Source of the DNA: Plantago major
Lineage: Eukaryota > Streptophyta > Magnoliopsida > Lamiales > Plantaginaceae
Assembly (NCBI GenBank): GCA_026545765.1
Contig: JAIFAC010000146.1
Coordinates: 1-64,000 of the forward strand
DNA: 64,000 nucleotides
Reading direction: 5' to 3'
The stretch's first letter is position 1. Each line of letters begins with the position of its first letter. The notes under the pieces were generated by a model. That model was given only the letters and a program-made list of their open reading frames with translations. It did not search any database and was not told the origin of the DNA. Both the position numbers and the translations under genes were made by a program. Positions 1-12,600 of this stretch are shown here, piece after piece.

Positions 1-353
1 TGGTTAATGCGTCACCTGAACTTCCTAAATCTAGCCTTGTAGCAAAGAGAAGTTAAATATAATGACCTATCAACACCTCCTAGCTCCTCAACTTCTATTG
101 AACATGCTATGTTCTTCCGAACTTATCAACTTTTCCAGCTTTTAGTAACATTAAGCAGACTACACAAAATGAGCTGGCATCCTCCACAGGGTATTCTTGG
201 ATTAAATTCAGCAGATATCCATAGTAGGCAATGTAAATATTAAGGCTCTGAGGAAATAATTTACGCACAATTATTAGTTCCCCAAGAGACCAGCTTTGCA
301 ATATAATATAGTAGTACATGAAGGAAAAACATCAACAGAAAAATGAGATTGAT
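1..353. other. 3' flank of the TilS-like gene, no gene seen
   Basis: This stretch lies downstream of the stop codon of the minus-strand TilS-like gene. A 70-residue open frame on the minus strand has no recognisable domain and looks like chance. It may hold the 3' UTR of the neighbouring gene. I see no RNA gene or repeat. Confidence 0.4.
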
Positions 354-3300
354 TTAGTATAAGCAAGACAAAACGGCAAATTGGACATACCGAATACTCA
401 GTAGAATTCCTTTAGAGTTAACTATAACAGTGGTAACGGTCTTCAGCAGCCACTGGAATAGATTTCCCCAAGGACAGAAGAGCTCTACATGCTGATGATA
501 CTGCATGATCCATACACGATACTGTTTTCCTGCCACTTGCTTTTGTTGTTATAGAAGACCCTTCTTCACATTTTGTGGTTGGACAGAGTTAGAAAGATAT
601 ATCCAATCGACATCAACCATATGTAGCACCTCAGCCACCTCTCTCATCACCAATTTCCACAGTGAGCACAGCACAAAGATCGTTCTTCTGCACTCAACCC
701 CTCAACTGACACATGATCTCACTGTCGCAGGCGTATATATGAATCTACATTGCAAATAACTTCCAATTCAATATAAACCTTCTATCCATGAAGTATGCCT
801 TCAGCAGGATATAATAACTTCTTCTTAGTTACACCAGATCACGAATGTCGGCTGATTCATGCTCAAAGAGCAATTTCCAGCTTTTGGACTTAAGACTCCA
901 CTTTCATCCTGCTGCAAAGAGGATAGTCTTACTGGTAGAGTCACTAAGAATCCCAAGTCTTTTTGCCCCATTTAAAAAACAGATTCTGAGGATGTCAAGT
1001 CCAAGAATGGCACACTTGAACATCGAGTTGATTTATTCAAATATGCTTCACTATCTGTTATGATCTGTTGTAATTCATTACGGTGAACCAAGGCCTTCTC
1101 TACCTCCCTTATAACGTTAGAGAAAATGAGCTTCATCTTCGAGGCCAGATGGATGGATAAGAACAACACACCAGCACCTTAGTTCCTTCATGGATCCAGG
1201 AGCCTGGGCAAAGGTAACAACTGGCTGGGTTACAGTCAAAGAAGACTTGTGAAAGTACCAAAATGACCAGGCATTAGTCGCTCACAACCAATGATACATT
1301 TTCTTAAAGAAAGATAATAAACTGGGCAGGAAAACTTGAAAACTCATTCGGGAGGAGAAAGACAACAGAAACAGAAGTTTATTACTATTGCTGAAATCTG
1401 AATTTAATGCAGAAGACTAAGCAGGCAAAAAGGAAACGTGGTTGCCCCAAAAAAGAGGTGTGAGGAATTAACATTATAACGCTTGCATGAGAAAGTCTGA
1501 GGAGGTAGTTCAATAGCAATTTTTAAAGGCGTTGCCTCGAATTGGCCTATGTTTCTGTGAGATGAACTGGCGAGAGTAAAACAGACCAAACTGCTTTCAG
1601 TGAAGATTAAAAGAAAGAGATTCCATTCTCATTAAATGAGGCATTTTTGTGAGACAGCATAACTAATAACTAGAGGTACCTGCACTACCAAGGCAATAAA
1701 CTTTGCAAGGACCAGGTCCTTGACTTCCCAGTATGGAGATTTGCTAGATCAATCACTGCATATCCATACTGCATTAATCAATGGGATGAGTCCATGGATA
1801 AGAATTAGCTTTATTAAAACTTATGTTTAAAGAACATATCGACCTCAGTATATTTTTTGTAAATTATAGCAAGAGTCATCAGGAGTAAGCATAACAACGG
1901 AGTAGAACTTGAGAAAAACCACATGCTGTGGGTGCTGGTCTGTGAGTTTATATGCAGAAGTGCAGGTGCCAGGATACATAAACCTAAAACCTTTCAAAGT
2001 CTGGGATCATCATCCCTAAATGTAAAATGCATTGAAAGGAACTAGGAATCATTATCATTACTTATCAGCAGCAGTTTTACTGCTGTCAGCATGGATTCTG
2101 GAAGCACAGAAAGTGGGATCTGGGTTATAGATTAAACCGAGTTCTGAGTTAGGAAATGATAAGGTATTATTTAGTGCACTCCAACAAGGATCGTGGCAGT
2201 ACTGTTGGAAAGTAAGAATATTTGGAGAGCTCTTGAGAGATACATACAGGCAGAATGGTCACAGCCTGATTCAATAATTGAAGACAAAGTTGGTCCACGT
2301 ACAATCTTGTTCTTCGACATGCTGATATGACAGCTTGCAGCTCAGTTTTGAATATATTTGCTGTGCACCATACGACAGTATTATCAGGAAAACATAAATA
2401 AGAAAGAAAAAAATTAAAGGGAAGGAACAAGGGGCAATCAGACTCAAATCTTGAAGTCATGCAGAGCAGACTGAATTTTACACTGCTTAATTTATCAGGC
2501 CAACAAAGCTGATAAATACAGTATCTAACAAATCTATATCAGCATCAGATGGTTTTCTTTTCCTTTTAAGGAACTTCAGATATGTCATTTGTTGTTTGTA
2601 CTTTGTATCATGTATGTATGTTTGAATTCAACAATTCAAATTATTTGCTGGGTAGGAAGGATGTAAAATATTTTTACCGAAACTACTCCGTGTCAAATTC
2701 TAAAGTAAACTTGCTTGCTGATCAATATTGAATGGCTTAACATTCATTCTTCCGTTTAACCACAGTTACCAGAGACAATTAGAGTAACAAAAACTTACAA
2801 GATGACAAATGATTTAGTGACAGTCGGATCCTATTGCGGGTATACAACTGATTCCTGTTTGTTGGATCCTCCACCCACGGTTGATTACTGCTTCGACATA
2901 TCTGCAAAATGGCAATCGGAGTAATTTTGCAGACATGAGACAAAATAGCCTAAAATTTCAGGGATAAGGAAAAGTATATTGATATTACTGATAAATAAAA
3001 GGCACTAACATTGTACATGTCTTCTTTTGAGAACTCAAGGAGCGGTCTAACCAATAAAACGCCATGATGTTTTGATCCTTCTCCACTACAATCAGGAACA
3101 TCAGGAAATATTTGAGAAGCAGAAGCCATGCCAGCAAGCCCAAGCACACCACTATTTCGAGATAATCTTATAATGAATAGCTCCGCCTACATGATACCTG
3201 TACTCTATCAGTCACAATTTGGTGTCCATATGAATATGATACTTAAGTAATTCAGTTTAGGTAGATATTCGCAGTGATTCTCAACTGTTTCCATTTGGAT

Positions 3301-4802
3301 ACATAATTTAAAACCATCTAGTCAAGTATCAACTCAAAATGGGATTTGATAAGTAAAACTTTAGGGAAAGATTTTATAGAACTCACAACCATAAGCCACA
3401 GTTACTTGTGTCATTTACTTCAACCATATGTACACCAATTCTTGGCCTAACAAGACCAGAATGATGTTTGTCAACAGAAAAAAAAGCAAACAGAGTAGAA
3501 AATTAGATGGTATAGATTAAGAAACCTGGTCATCAGAATGATGACAACCAACAATGTGGCAATCTGCTTATTTGCATACATATTTTTTGTAAAGCATTGT
3601 ACCTGAACAATCAAGAGCTAAAGATAGTAAATATCAAATTCAAGAGAATCAATACTTATTTCCTTCATTCCATACGATATAAGGGGAGAGAGTGGGGGTA
3701 CTGACTGATTATAGAGAAGAAACAATATATGAAGGCACAGAAGTTAGAAGTACCTCTTATGCCGAGCTGCTTCCTGCAACTGTCCGGTTGAGGCCTACTC
3801 TTCCAACCATTCACAGTGGGCAACTTCACATTGGATTCCTAAACACAGCCTACATTATCAATCCAGCATCCAGTGAATCAACCAAGTATCTCATGCACAC
3901 TTGACACTTGTATAAAAACCACCAAGCAATAGAACCAGGAATATCTATTTATGTACCCACCCATATCAACAATCCGATTTCGAACAAGGTTAGCTTCCTC
4001 GGTACTCTCTGCTCTTAATCCATGATCTACAACAACTGCCAAAAGGCCGTCAATCAGCTTGGTCCTTTCACAGGCAGCAGCGTTTTGGCTACCAGTTTTC
4101 CAACGGGCAGTCAATACACATAGGGCAACACTATCAGGACCACCAGAAACCGCCAATGCTGTGGGGAAAAAGAGTACATTTTCAATAACCATCTGACAAT
4201 ATAATGGAAGCACATGACACATAGTCCATAAATCATAATCATAACAAGTGACAGTACACGAACTCTATTGTATTACAAACGGCATTATCCGTATCTAATG
4301 TGTCAACAAATCAAACTTCAAGGATTACATATGCTTATACTAAAGCCTTAAATAAATTACAGGAGTTTGAGTTTTCAGTCTGCTCCGAAGATAAACAAGA
4401 GTAAACCTTAATGCTTCACGAATAATCCCTAATTAAGCACAAATCAGAAGAATTCAAATACGATTTAATGTACCAAACTTAATCTATGAGATGCACAAAA
4501 TTATGTTTTGAGCAGAGCACATTTGTAGCATACATAAACAAACAAGTTGAAAAATGGCAAGAAGCAAAGCAATTAGGGATAAAGTGGAGAAAAGGTAAGT
4601 AACCAATTCGGTGATGGGGTTTAAGGCCAGCCATGGACATTCTTTGGGCAAAGTTGAGTGTGTATTTGGAATAGAGGTCGATAGTTTGGGGAGAGTGAGT
4701 GCAGAAGAAGCGATAGCGAGAGACTTTTCTTAACCACCGGAGAGGCGGCGGTGTTGGTCGGAGGTGGAAGGGAGGTGAGAAAATGCCTCGACAGAACGCC
4801 AT
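354..4802 (-). CDS. RSY3: tRNA(Ile)-lysidine synthase-like protein (TilS/RASPBERRY3 type), frame-disrupted
   Basis: TilS uses ATP to convert the wobble cytidine of tRNA-Ile(CAU) to lysidine, so that AUA is read as isoleucine; plant homologues are organelle-targeted and RSY3 is needed in Arabidopsis embryos. Exon 1 (4802-4604) encodes a basic, Ser/Thr/Arg-rich leader followed by FAQRMSMAGLKPHHRI. Exon 2 (4158-3961) holds the PP-loop SGGPDS and VVDHGLR. Later exons (3838-3754, about 3606-3527, 3186-3010) hold LQEAAR, HHSDDQ, LSRNSGVLGLAGM and LVRPLLEFSKEDMY. C-terminal blocks (ELQAVISACRRTR near 2340, CSSVPFLDL near 1000, GCYFMDRRF near 800, VIVNSKGILLSI near 410) carry the gene to the stop at 354. 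Splice sites fit GT/AG. Frame breaks: a TAG at 3795-3797 with flanking indels, two indels in the HHSDDQ exon, and more near the C-terminus. Either consensus errors or a pseudogene; the family call itself is firm. Confidence 0.82.
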
Positions 4803-6690
4803 CTCTATCTGTCTTTGTTTGATGACGATGATGATGATGAATACACTAGTCTAGAACTAGTTCAATGGAACGAACTCGGCTCGTTTGGATCGAGTAGAAC
4901 TAGTTCAGTATTGGAGCGAGTTCGGCTCGTTTAGATCGAACAAGGTTGTTTTTAAGTTCGGAATATAAATAGATAAATGGATGAAGTTTAACGGGAAACA
5001 AAATGAAATTGAATAATATTGGAAGAAACGTATAATAGTAACTCCGAAGTCCGAAACTCAATCGAAAAGTACCAAGCTCCAAAACTAGGGGTGTACATTA
5101 AAAACCGTCTGCACCATATATAACCACAACATGCGGTTAATTTTTTAACAAAACCGTGTGGTTTGAAAAGATGTTAACTTTACTGGCGTGGTGGTTTTAG
5201 GGATGTACACCCACCACCCGCCCGCCCTGCCCACTAATAATATATTCATTATATGTATTATTAATATAATGCAAATAAGTAATAACATTAGGTTTATGTT
5301 ACATTAGGTTTCTCTGTCGGTCATGTCGTACTATTATTGTCGATCGATATATCGACATCGACACGTGTCCGATTCTTCAGATCGCCTTAAACTTCTTCGT
5401 ATCGCCTCAACCATCGCTTCATCATTTCAACCGCTTTTTTTTTAAAACTATTAACTTGTTCCAAAATTTTAATTATTAAAATTTTAACTCTCCTTCCCAA
5501 TCCCCACCACCACCAACACTGACACCACCACCAAAATCATCATGACTTCCATGACGGAAGTGATCGATTTTTTAAAGCGGTTGGAACAACACGGTAAACA
5601 TGACAACAATTTAACGATAACCATGACAACACTTAGTGTGAAAGGTAAAAATTATTCGATCTCCACCGTTAAAATTTTAATCTAATTGATCAAAATAGGT
5701 GGTACATGGACGTTAGTCGAATACACTGACTGTCGAGTGAAAGCCCCATGTTACATTACTAATTTTACTATCACATCCTCACATCTCAATGTCATTAGAT
5801 AACTAAAGTTTCTTCCTATCTAGATGTTAGTTTACTACAACAAAACACGTTTTTCATAGTTTTGTCAGATTCACGTGAAATGCATAAATGGCTTATTGTC
5901 TCTTATATACATGAACCATTAAGAATATTATATTGTTGATTTCACCTCTCCATGCAATTTTCTTTCCCCTTGTGCGTGTACGTGTGAGAACCGCCAAACT
6001 ACTTGCCACCCACCCACCTTAAGTGTCACCCAACCCACCACATTTTGACAAAATACACACCCGCCATGGTTTAGTATTAGTCTTGGCGTATAAGCGGGTT
6101 AGTTCTTTTAAAAACCGGTCGTCCATGTACACCTATTCAAAACCAATAATTCCAATTTAGAAACTCTATTCCATTAGAAGAAGCACCATGAAAAGATAAT
6201 GATAAAATTGTTTTGTATGTATTGAATTATGATATATAAATGTAAATAATGAAAATATTATGAAAGATAGATAATAAAGTAGTAAGAAGAGGGGTTTATA
6301 GATTTTATTTTTTTTCTATTTTTGATATACACTTCCATTAAAGGAATACATTTATAGATTAGCTGGGTGATTAAGGTATCATTTATTTTAATTTTGAACG
6401 AAAAAACATATGATAAACTGATGCATAAAGTTAACCCAGACTTGGGATACTGCTTTGATTGTTCTCATAATTAAAATCAGCCCATTTACGTTTACACTAG
6501 TAGTTGGACATTTTCAGGAAGTTGAATACTACAATGCCAAGATAAACTTGTTTGTACATTGACCAAAATCAGGTTTTTGCATAACTACAAGAAACTGGCA
6601 AAAAGCCGCATCTACAGACTACAAGACTACAAACACCCGTTATCCTTCAGTCCTACACAATAATTTGATAATACTATAGAACTCGACTAC
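4803..6690. other. intergenic region between the TilS-like gene and MSH7
   Basis: AT-rich spacer between the 5' end of the TilS-like gene and the 3' end of MSH7, both on the minus strand. It starts with a short GA(T/C)-type trinucleotide run near 4825-4840 and a tandem repeat. No open frame with recognisable protein sequence was found. The first few hundred bases should contain the promoter of the TilS-like gene, but I cannot point to a convincing TATA box. Confidence 0.5.
4854..4941. repeat. two-copy tandem repeat of about 44 bp
   Basis: Two adjacent copies (4854-4896 and 4897-4941) share GAACTAGTTCA, then GGAACGAACTCGG or its variant, then CTCGTTT(G/A)GATCGA. Copies differ by a few substitutions and an indel. 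The array sits about 50 bp upstream of the TilS-like start codon, in the promoter region. Confidence 0.7.
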
Positions 6691-9600
6691 TCAGAAGGCC
6701 TTCCTCCTGCATGACATTTTCATCTCATGCCACAGGCAAAACAGATCATCCATCATATCGTTATCGAATTCAACCTCTGCGGTATTTGAAACCGCGAGAA
6801 GACCTTTCAGCCACTGTTCATGTAATGTTGAGAAGTTCTCTCTTTGTTCACATGACTTGAAACTTTCTCCAACTCTGCGCTTCATTACTTGTCCAGCTTT
6901 TGCTGCTGCTTCAACCACTGATTCTGGGATTCCAGCCAGCCGTGCTACTTGCATCCCGTAGCTCTCTGGGCATGCACCATGGGCTAGTCGATGAAACACT
7001 ATCTTCTTCTCGGCTGGCGATGAATCTTTGATGCTGAATCAAAAGAACATGCCATATGTTGCAACTTCACTCCAGGATGAGTGCCAAACTCCTTTGTTAG
7101 GGGTGATAGTGTCGCGAACAAGAGGCGGCAGTTGACTGTCTCAACAAGGTGACGGAATACCTGGGCATAAATGTGGTGGAACATGAGGATATAAGCAATT
7201 ATATATAGAGATTGGTAATCTAAAATAACACCACCTAAGGTATGTGTTATTTTGCTTAACACCCTATGAAGTGATGAAGCATGAGTAACATATATATATA
7301 CACCTCTACTTGGCAAACTATGAATGAAAACCATGGGTCTGTTATTTCTAAACTTCAACTCAGAAAGCTCTCCAGTGAGAATTTTTCAACATGAGAAGCG
7401 TAATTTGTAAATATGTCAATCCTCAGGGATATATACCGTGTCGAAATTGGCTCCAGAAAGTGACCTTGTGTTTTTCGTTTTTAGGGACTGGGAACACATT
7501 CACTAAAGCAAAATAATGAACTTTTAAAGGAGGGAAGGCATCTTACAGCATATGAAATAGCATATCCATCGAAAGTACTTGTTCCTCACCCAATTCATCA
7601 AGAATTACAAGTGAGTTCTGTGTAGCATTTTGCAAAACTGATGCTGTCTCCGTGCACTCAACGAGGAACGTGCCTATGAAGCACAAGTTCTGATCAGGCA
7701 CGATCAGAGAAAAATCAAATATACTTACAAGATGCAACGGGTTACTTGCATGCATGATTTAAGAAGATATAGTAACCATGACTTTTTGGCATCTAATTCA
7801 GTTAAAACTTATAAGATTCCATTCGGGAATAGGCATTTGTGAACATATAAACAGAGATACTGCATGCCAGATGAACGACTAAACCAGTGAAGGGGCATAA
7901 ATACCCCAAGGAGTAACATTAATTGTAATATTTTGAAAGGCTAAACTATGGATTGAATTCATTACCAGCTCAACAACTGTCACTTTTAATTATTTGATTT
8001 AGTATGAGTCTAGCTTTAGAGTTTTCAGTGTCTGCCAAAAGCTTAAAGTGTTTATGAGAAAACTTACTTTGCCTGTCATAATTCGATCTGTTGAACCAAG
8101 TCGAGTGAATATGGTGTCGACAACTGTAAGAGTGCACATTTCACGGTACATAACAGCCAAGCTGCAGCATATATAAATCAGCAAACATTACAAGTGGGTG
8201 AATAAAGAAATATTAACAGGAAGACATGATTTAGAAAGCAAAAATACAGAAATTAACAGGTTCCAACAAGGAGAACATTACCTGAGCCAGTATAACTGCA
8301 AGACAAGTTGCACGTAAAGGGTTGACTTCCACCCATATTTGGCCCAGTTAGTAACAGTGTGCATGGAACTTGAGAATTTTCTTCTCCTCCAAGATGAATG
8401 TCATTTGGAACAGCTTCTCCCCATTCTCACCCAGGGCATAAGGATGCCAGAGCCCTTCATTTGGAGTATAGGGCATGTTTTCTTGGTAAATGAATTTGTG
8501 ATTTTACAATGATGGGAAATTACAGGTCTACACATGGCTCCAGTAGAAGAAATTGCAGAAACAGCAAAAGACCTTAGACATCAATGCAATTAATGACATG
8601 TATCACTTGGGACCATTGAGTAGCCTTCAACAAATAACTCCATCAGAATTGATAATGTTTCAGCCTCCGACTCTGTCACTTCATGGTTCTGTGGTCACAA
8701 TAGATAAAAGACATAAATTGCTAAATCAACTTCAGCTAAGTACACATAATCGAGCAAATTAAGTACTAGAGAGACATATTTGCATTGGACAAGAAAAGAT
8801 AGAACTTTATATCGTAGGATAATAAATATGCATACTAACAAACTAGAGTACAAAGATGTGATACATCAAGCTCACATACACAAACCCGAATAAAAAATAG
8901 TACATATTTCCTAAAAGGAAAGCAGACTCAGTTAAATAAAGTAAGATTGGTGGTACACTTCCAAAGTACAACATGTTCTTTTATGTTTTTTTACATGTAC
9001 GTAGAAAACTACAAACCCGATGCCTCTACATACTAACAATCTGAAACTGCATATTTCAGAGTTTCGGCATATTGGAACATTAAATATAAAAGTTACTTAC
9101 TTCACAAGTTTTGTTTGAACTATTCCACTTTATGGTCACAGGAGGTAAACCACTAGAATTGATTTGCTGAAATTATACAACTCTAGGTAAATATACGTGT
9201 ACCAAGTCTTATCAACAGCAATACAAGCATAAATCATAGTTCATGCGTACAAGAAAGATGGTGCCCGATTACGAAAAAGACCACATTATAATAGGCAGAG
9301 TATAATTATGTGCAAACTGCAAGAACTAGCTGTGGAGACCTGGTAATCGGGGAAGTCACTATCGATGGCTGCATGAAACTGAGAAAGGAATTTTTGAAGC
9401 CCCTCACTGCCACTTAGAATAGGAATAGATACAACTTTTGATAATAAACTGTTCAGGACTTCGTGCTCTTTCATAAGCATCAACAGTTCTATTCCAACAT
9501 GCATGCCTTTAATGAGCGAGCCGAACACTCTTACCTGCGGACAGAAAGGCAGACAGTTTTTTCTTCAGTCCAAGCCGAATGCATGTATCATGTGATGAAT

Positions 9601-12600
9601 GACAAGGCAAAACAGGTTGAATACAATTGAAAACTTTACATGTCACGACACTGAAAATAAATAATGGATTTGATCACAATGGCAAATGGCAATTGTGTTA
9701 AAAAACCAATGATGCTTCTAGTTCAATATCTTAACAAAAGGCAGTTTTTTATTATGATACCAATTTTAAATCCAACTAAATATGTGTGAGTGTAAGCTTA
9801 CATACATAATCCTAACTATATTCTCGCAGTATGATACTTATGATTCATACCCTGCATGCTTATCGATTAGATGTGATTGTTTCTCCTAAAAATATTTGTG
9901 ACAGTGGCAAAGGGACGTAGAACCTCATAAAAAACCTAGATCCATAGATGGAATAGCAAAGGCACTAAGTTTTAAAACATACTCAAGATTACAAATGAAG
10001 TAACATATGTTAAGCATGGAATAACCCAATTCAATCAATAAGTGGATTAGCAAACCAGCTCAGTCTGTAGACATTATAAAATATACTCAACCAGGCTAAC
10101 TGCAAGAAAATGACAGGAAATAAGCTGACATGCTCCTCCAGAGATATGAGTAAGAATTGATTAATAAAGTAAACCTCGTTGCATGGTTTAACTAGTCAAT
10201 AAGCAACTAAAACTTGATCAACAAGTTCCCTACTTGAAAAAACAAAATGCATAATGAAATAAGTCAATAACTGAATAAGTACTATAATTGGGGTGATTCA
10301 TCTCTATGCAGGAGATAAAGATGAAATCAGCACACTCCTATTTCAAGACTAGACTTACTCGCTGTTTTAATATTTTGCTGCCAATTAAGGGCACAGAGAG
10401 CAAGGAAGAGGACTGGACGCTAGATTTAATGACGCCCAAGCAACCTCTCCAAATCTGGGAGCTTGAAGAGATTGGGAAAGCAGTAGTGTGATTACTGAAC
10501 TTTCTATCAGCTCACAACAACAGCAAGCCTGTTGTTTATCTTTTCGACATCTTGGAGAGGATGACAGATCCAGCTCCTTAAAAGACGCCACGGATGGTGT
10601 TATGCAATTGTTAATGTAATTATACAACGTGCCTGCAAGGATATTAAACGGTCGTTTTCAAGAAAGGGAAATGGAGAGGGATAGAGGGAATAAAGGGAGG
10701 AGCAAATGAAATTGGGACCTGACGAGCCGCCATCAGCATTGTTATTGAAAATTTCAAGATTGACCAGTGTCTGACCATCCATCCTGAGGCAACCTCTATA
10801 GACTTCATAACATGAAATATCCCCATTGCAAACGACATCATTTAACTGCACAGGACAAGAGTGATTAGCTACAAGCATAAGCAAACGTGATTTGTATCTC
10901 TATTCTCTAGACACATTACAAGATATTTGTAAGGCATGTTTACCTTTAACGCAATAGATGATTTGTAAGGCCTCCTATAGCACATAATGCAAGGTCCCTA
11001 TCCAGAATTCCATCAATAACATGATGCCATAAATCACAAGATCCCCGGAAGTAACTCTTAGACTCTATGATATTTCTGACTTCTGAGGCTTCCCCAAAAG
11101 CATCACCTGGACTTAATTCACTGAGTGGGTCCTATATGATGGTCAAATGTCATAAGAACTTTCTATAGGACAAAGCAAAAGTATTTTGATATATGAACAT
11201 AGAAAGTAGAGAGTAGAGGAAGCAGTTGATCACTTTGGAAGAGAAACAGATTGACCTATCCAAAACAAAATACCCCATATGATATCAGTATACCTACAAA
11301 AGCTCCTTAGAACAATAAAAAATAGAAAACAAACAGTAATGACCAATCCACTGCTTGCAGGATTATGAAGGTATCAACTCAGTCATCTCACCCACGCTTT
11401 CAATGTTCATACTTAAATCATGATAAATCTCAAGTTTATAAAATTAAACAAGCGCACAAACCAATGAAGTACTTCAGGAAACTGACAACTCACTGTGTAG
11501 AAATAAGTCCGAGGCGGCGAGGCCAACATACAATCCAATTGATATGCATGACGGTTAGACAAATGACAAGATTAAAACCATTTTAAAGAATTTGGGACAC
11601 AGCTGTGGTAATTCATGAAGAAATTTGGGTTTGTTTTCTGCCCAGCCTTATGATTTTATCAACTTAACCCCGAATCATCTCTTTGAATTTAGTGTTAGAT
11701 AAAGGAAGCTAGACCACCAATATATTTTGAAATGCTATACTTCCTTCAGCAGTTATGTGCTAATTTGACTCGAGTAAAATATCCCAGCAATTCTTCCCTC
11801 GCAAAAGATGCGAAAGAATATAAATTTACTTTTGATCAGCTTATTATATAGTTCTTACACTGTCTTTGTCATCAGTTCAACACGCTGAGAAAATTGGCTT
11901 AAACAAGATAAATCAGTGTGTTACCAATACAAGATTAAACAATTTTACATGAAGCTCACCTGACAAATTGTACTTCTTCAGTGCTTTCTGAGCTTCTTTA
12001 GATAACCCTAAAGATGATTAAGATAGAGCTATGTAGATATTTTACTTGAACCTTCAATAGAAACAAGATACTGACATTTGACAACCAATATTATGTCTAT
12101 AAACATGGAGAAAACATGTACCTCTGCTTTCATAAATTATTTCCTTCGGAGATACCTATTAAAACAAGCAAAAACAATGTTAGACGACTATACATGAAAG
12201 TCCAATAGTCACCATTAATCTGACCACAAAGAAGCCTGAGAGCATACTTGCATCAGCAAGGCCCCTAAGGTTGCACATGAAGCGTCATCAGTGATAGTGC
12301 CAACCCAAAATTTCAAAGCAGCACAATCCACAAATGCAAACCCAAATACAGTTGAACCATTCTCCAGTGGCCCATCCTAGATGAACAAATGAAAACAACA
12401 TAAAATAATTACCAACCCTGATTTGGTGCTAACAATCAAACTGCATTATATCATCCATACACACACATAAACTCAATGCAGAAGCACATAAACAATAATA
12501 AAATAAAAGTAGGTCATCTATTAGTCAAAAAGCAGCAATGCTAACCTCCTTTATTGCAAGAAGATGAACAGCATCAGGGCCCATCTTTCCCTCAATTGTC

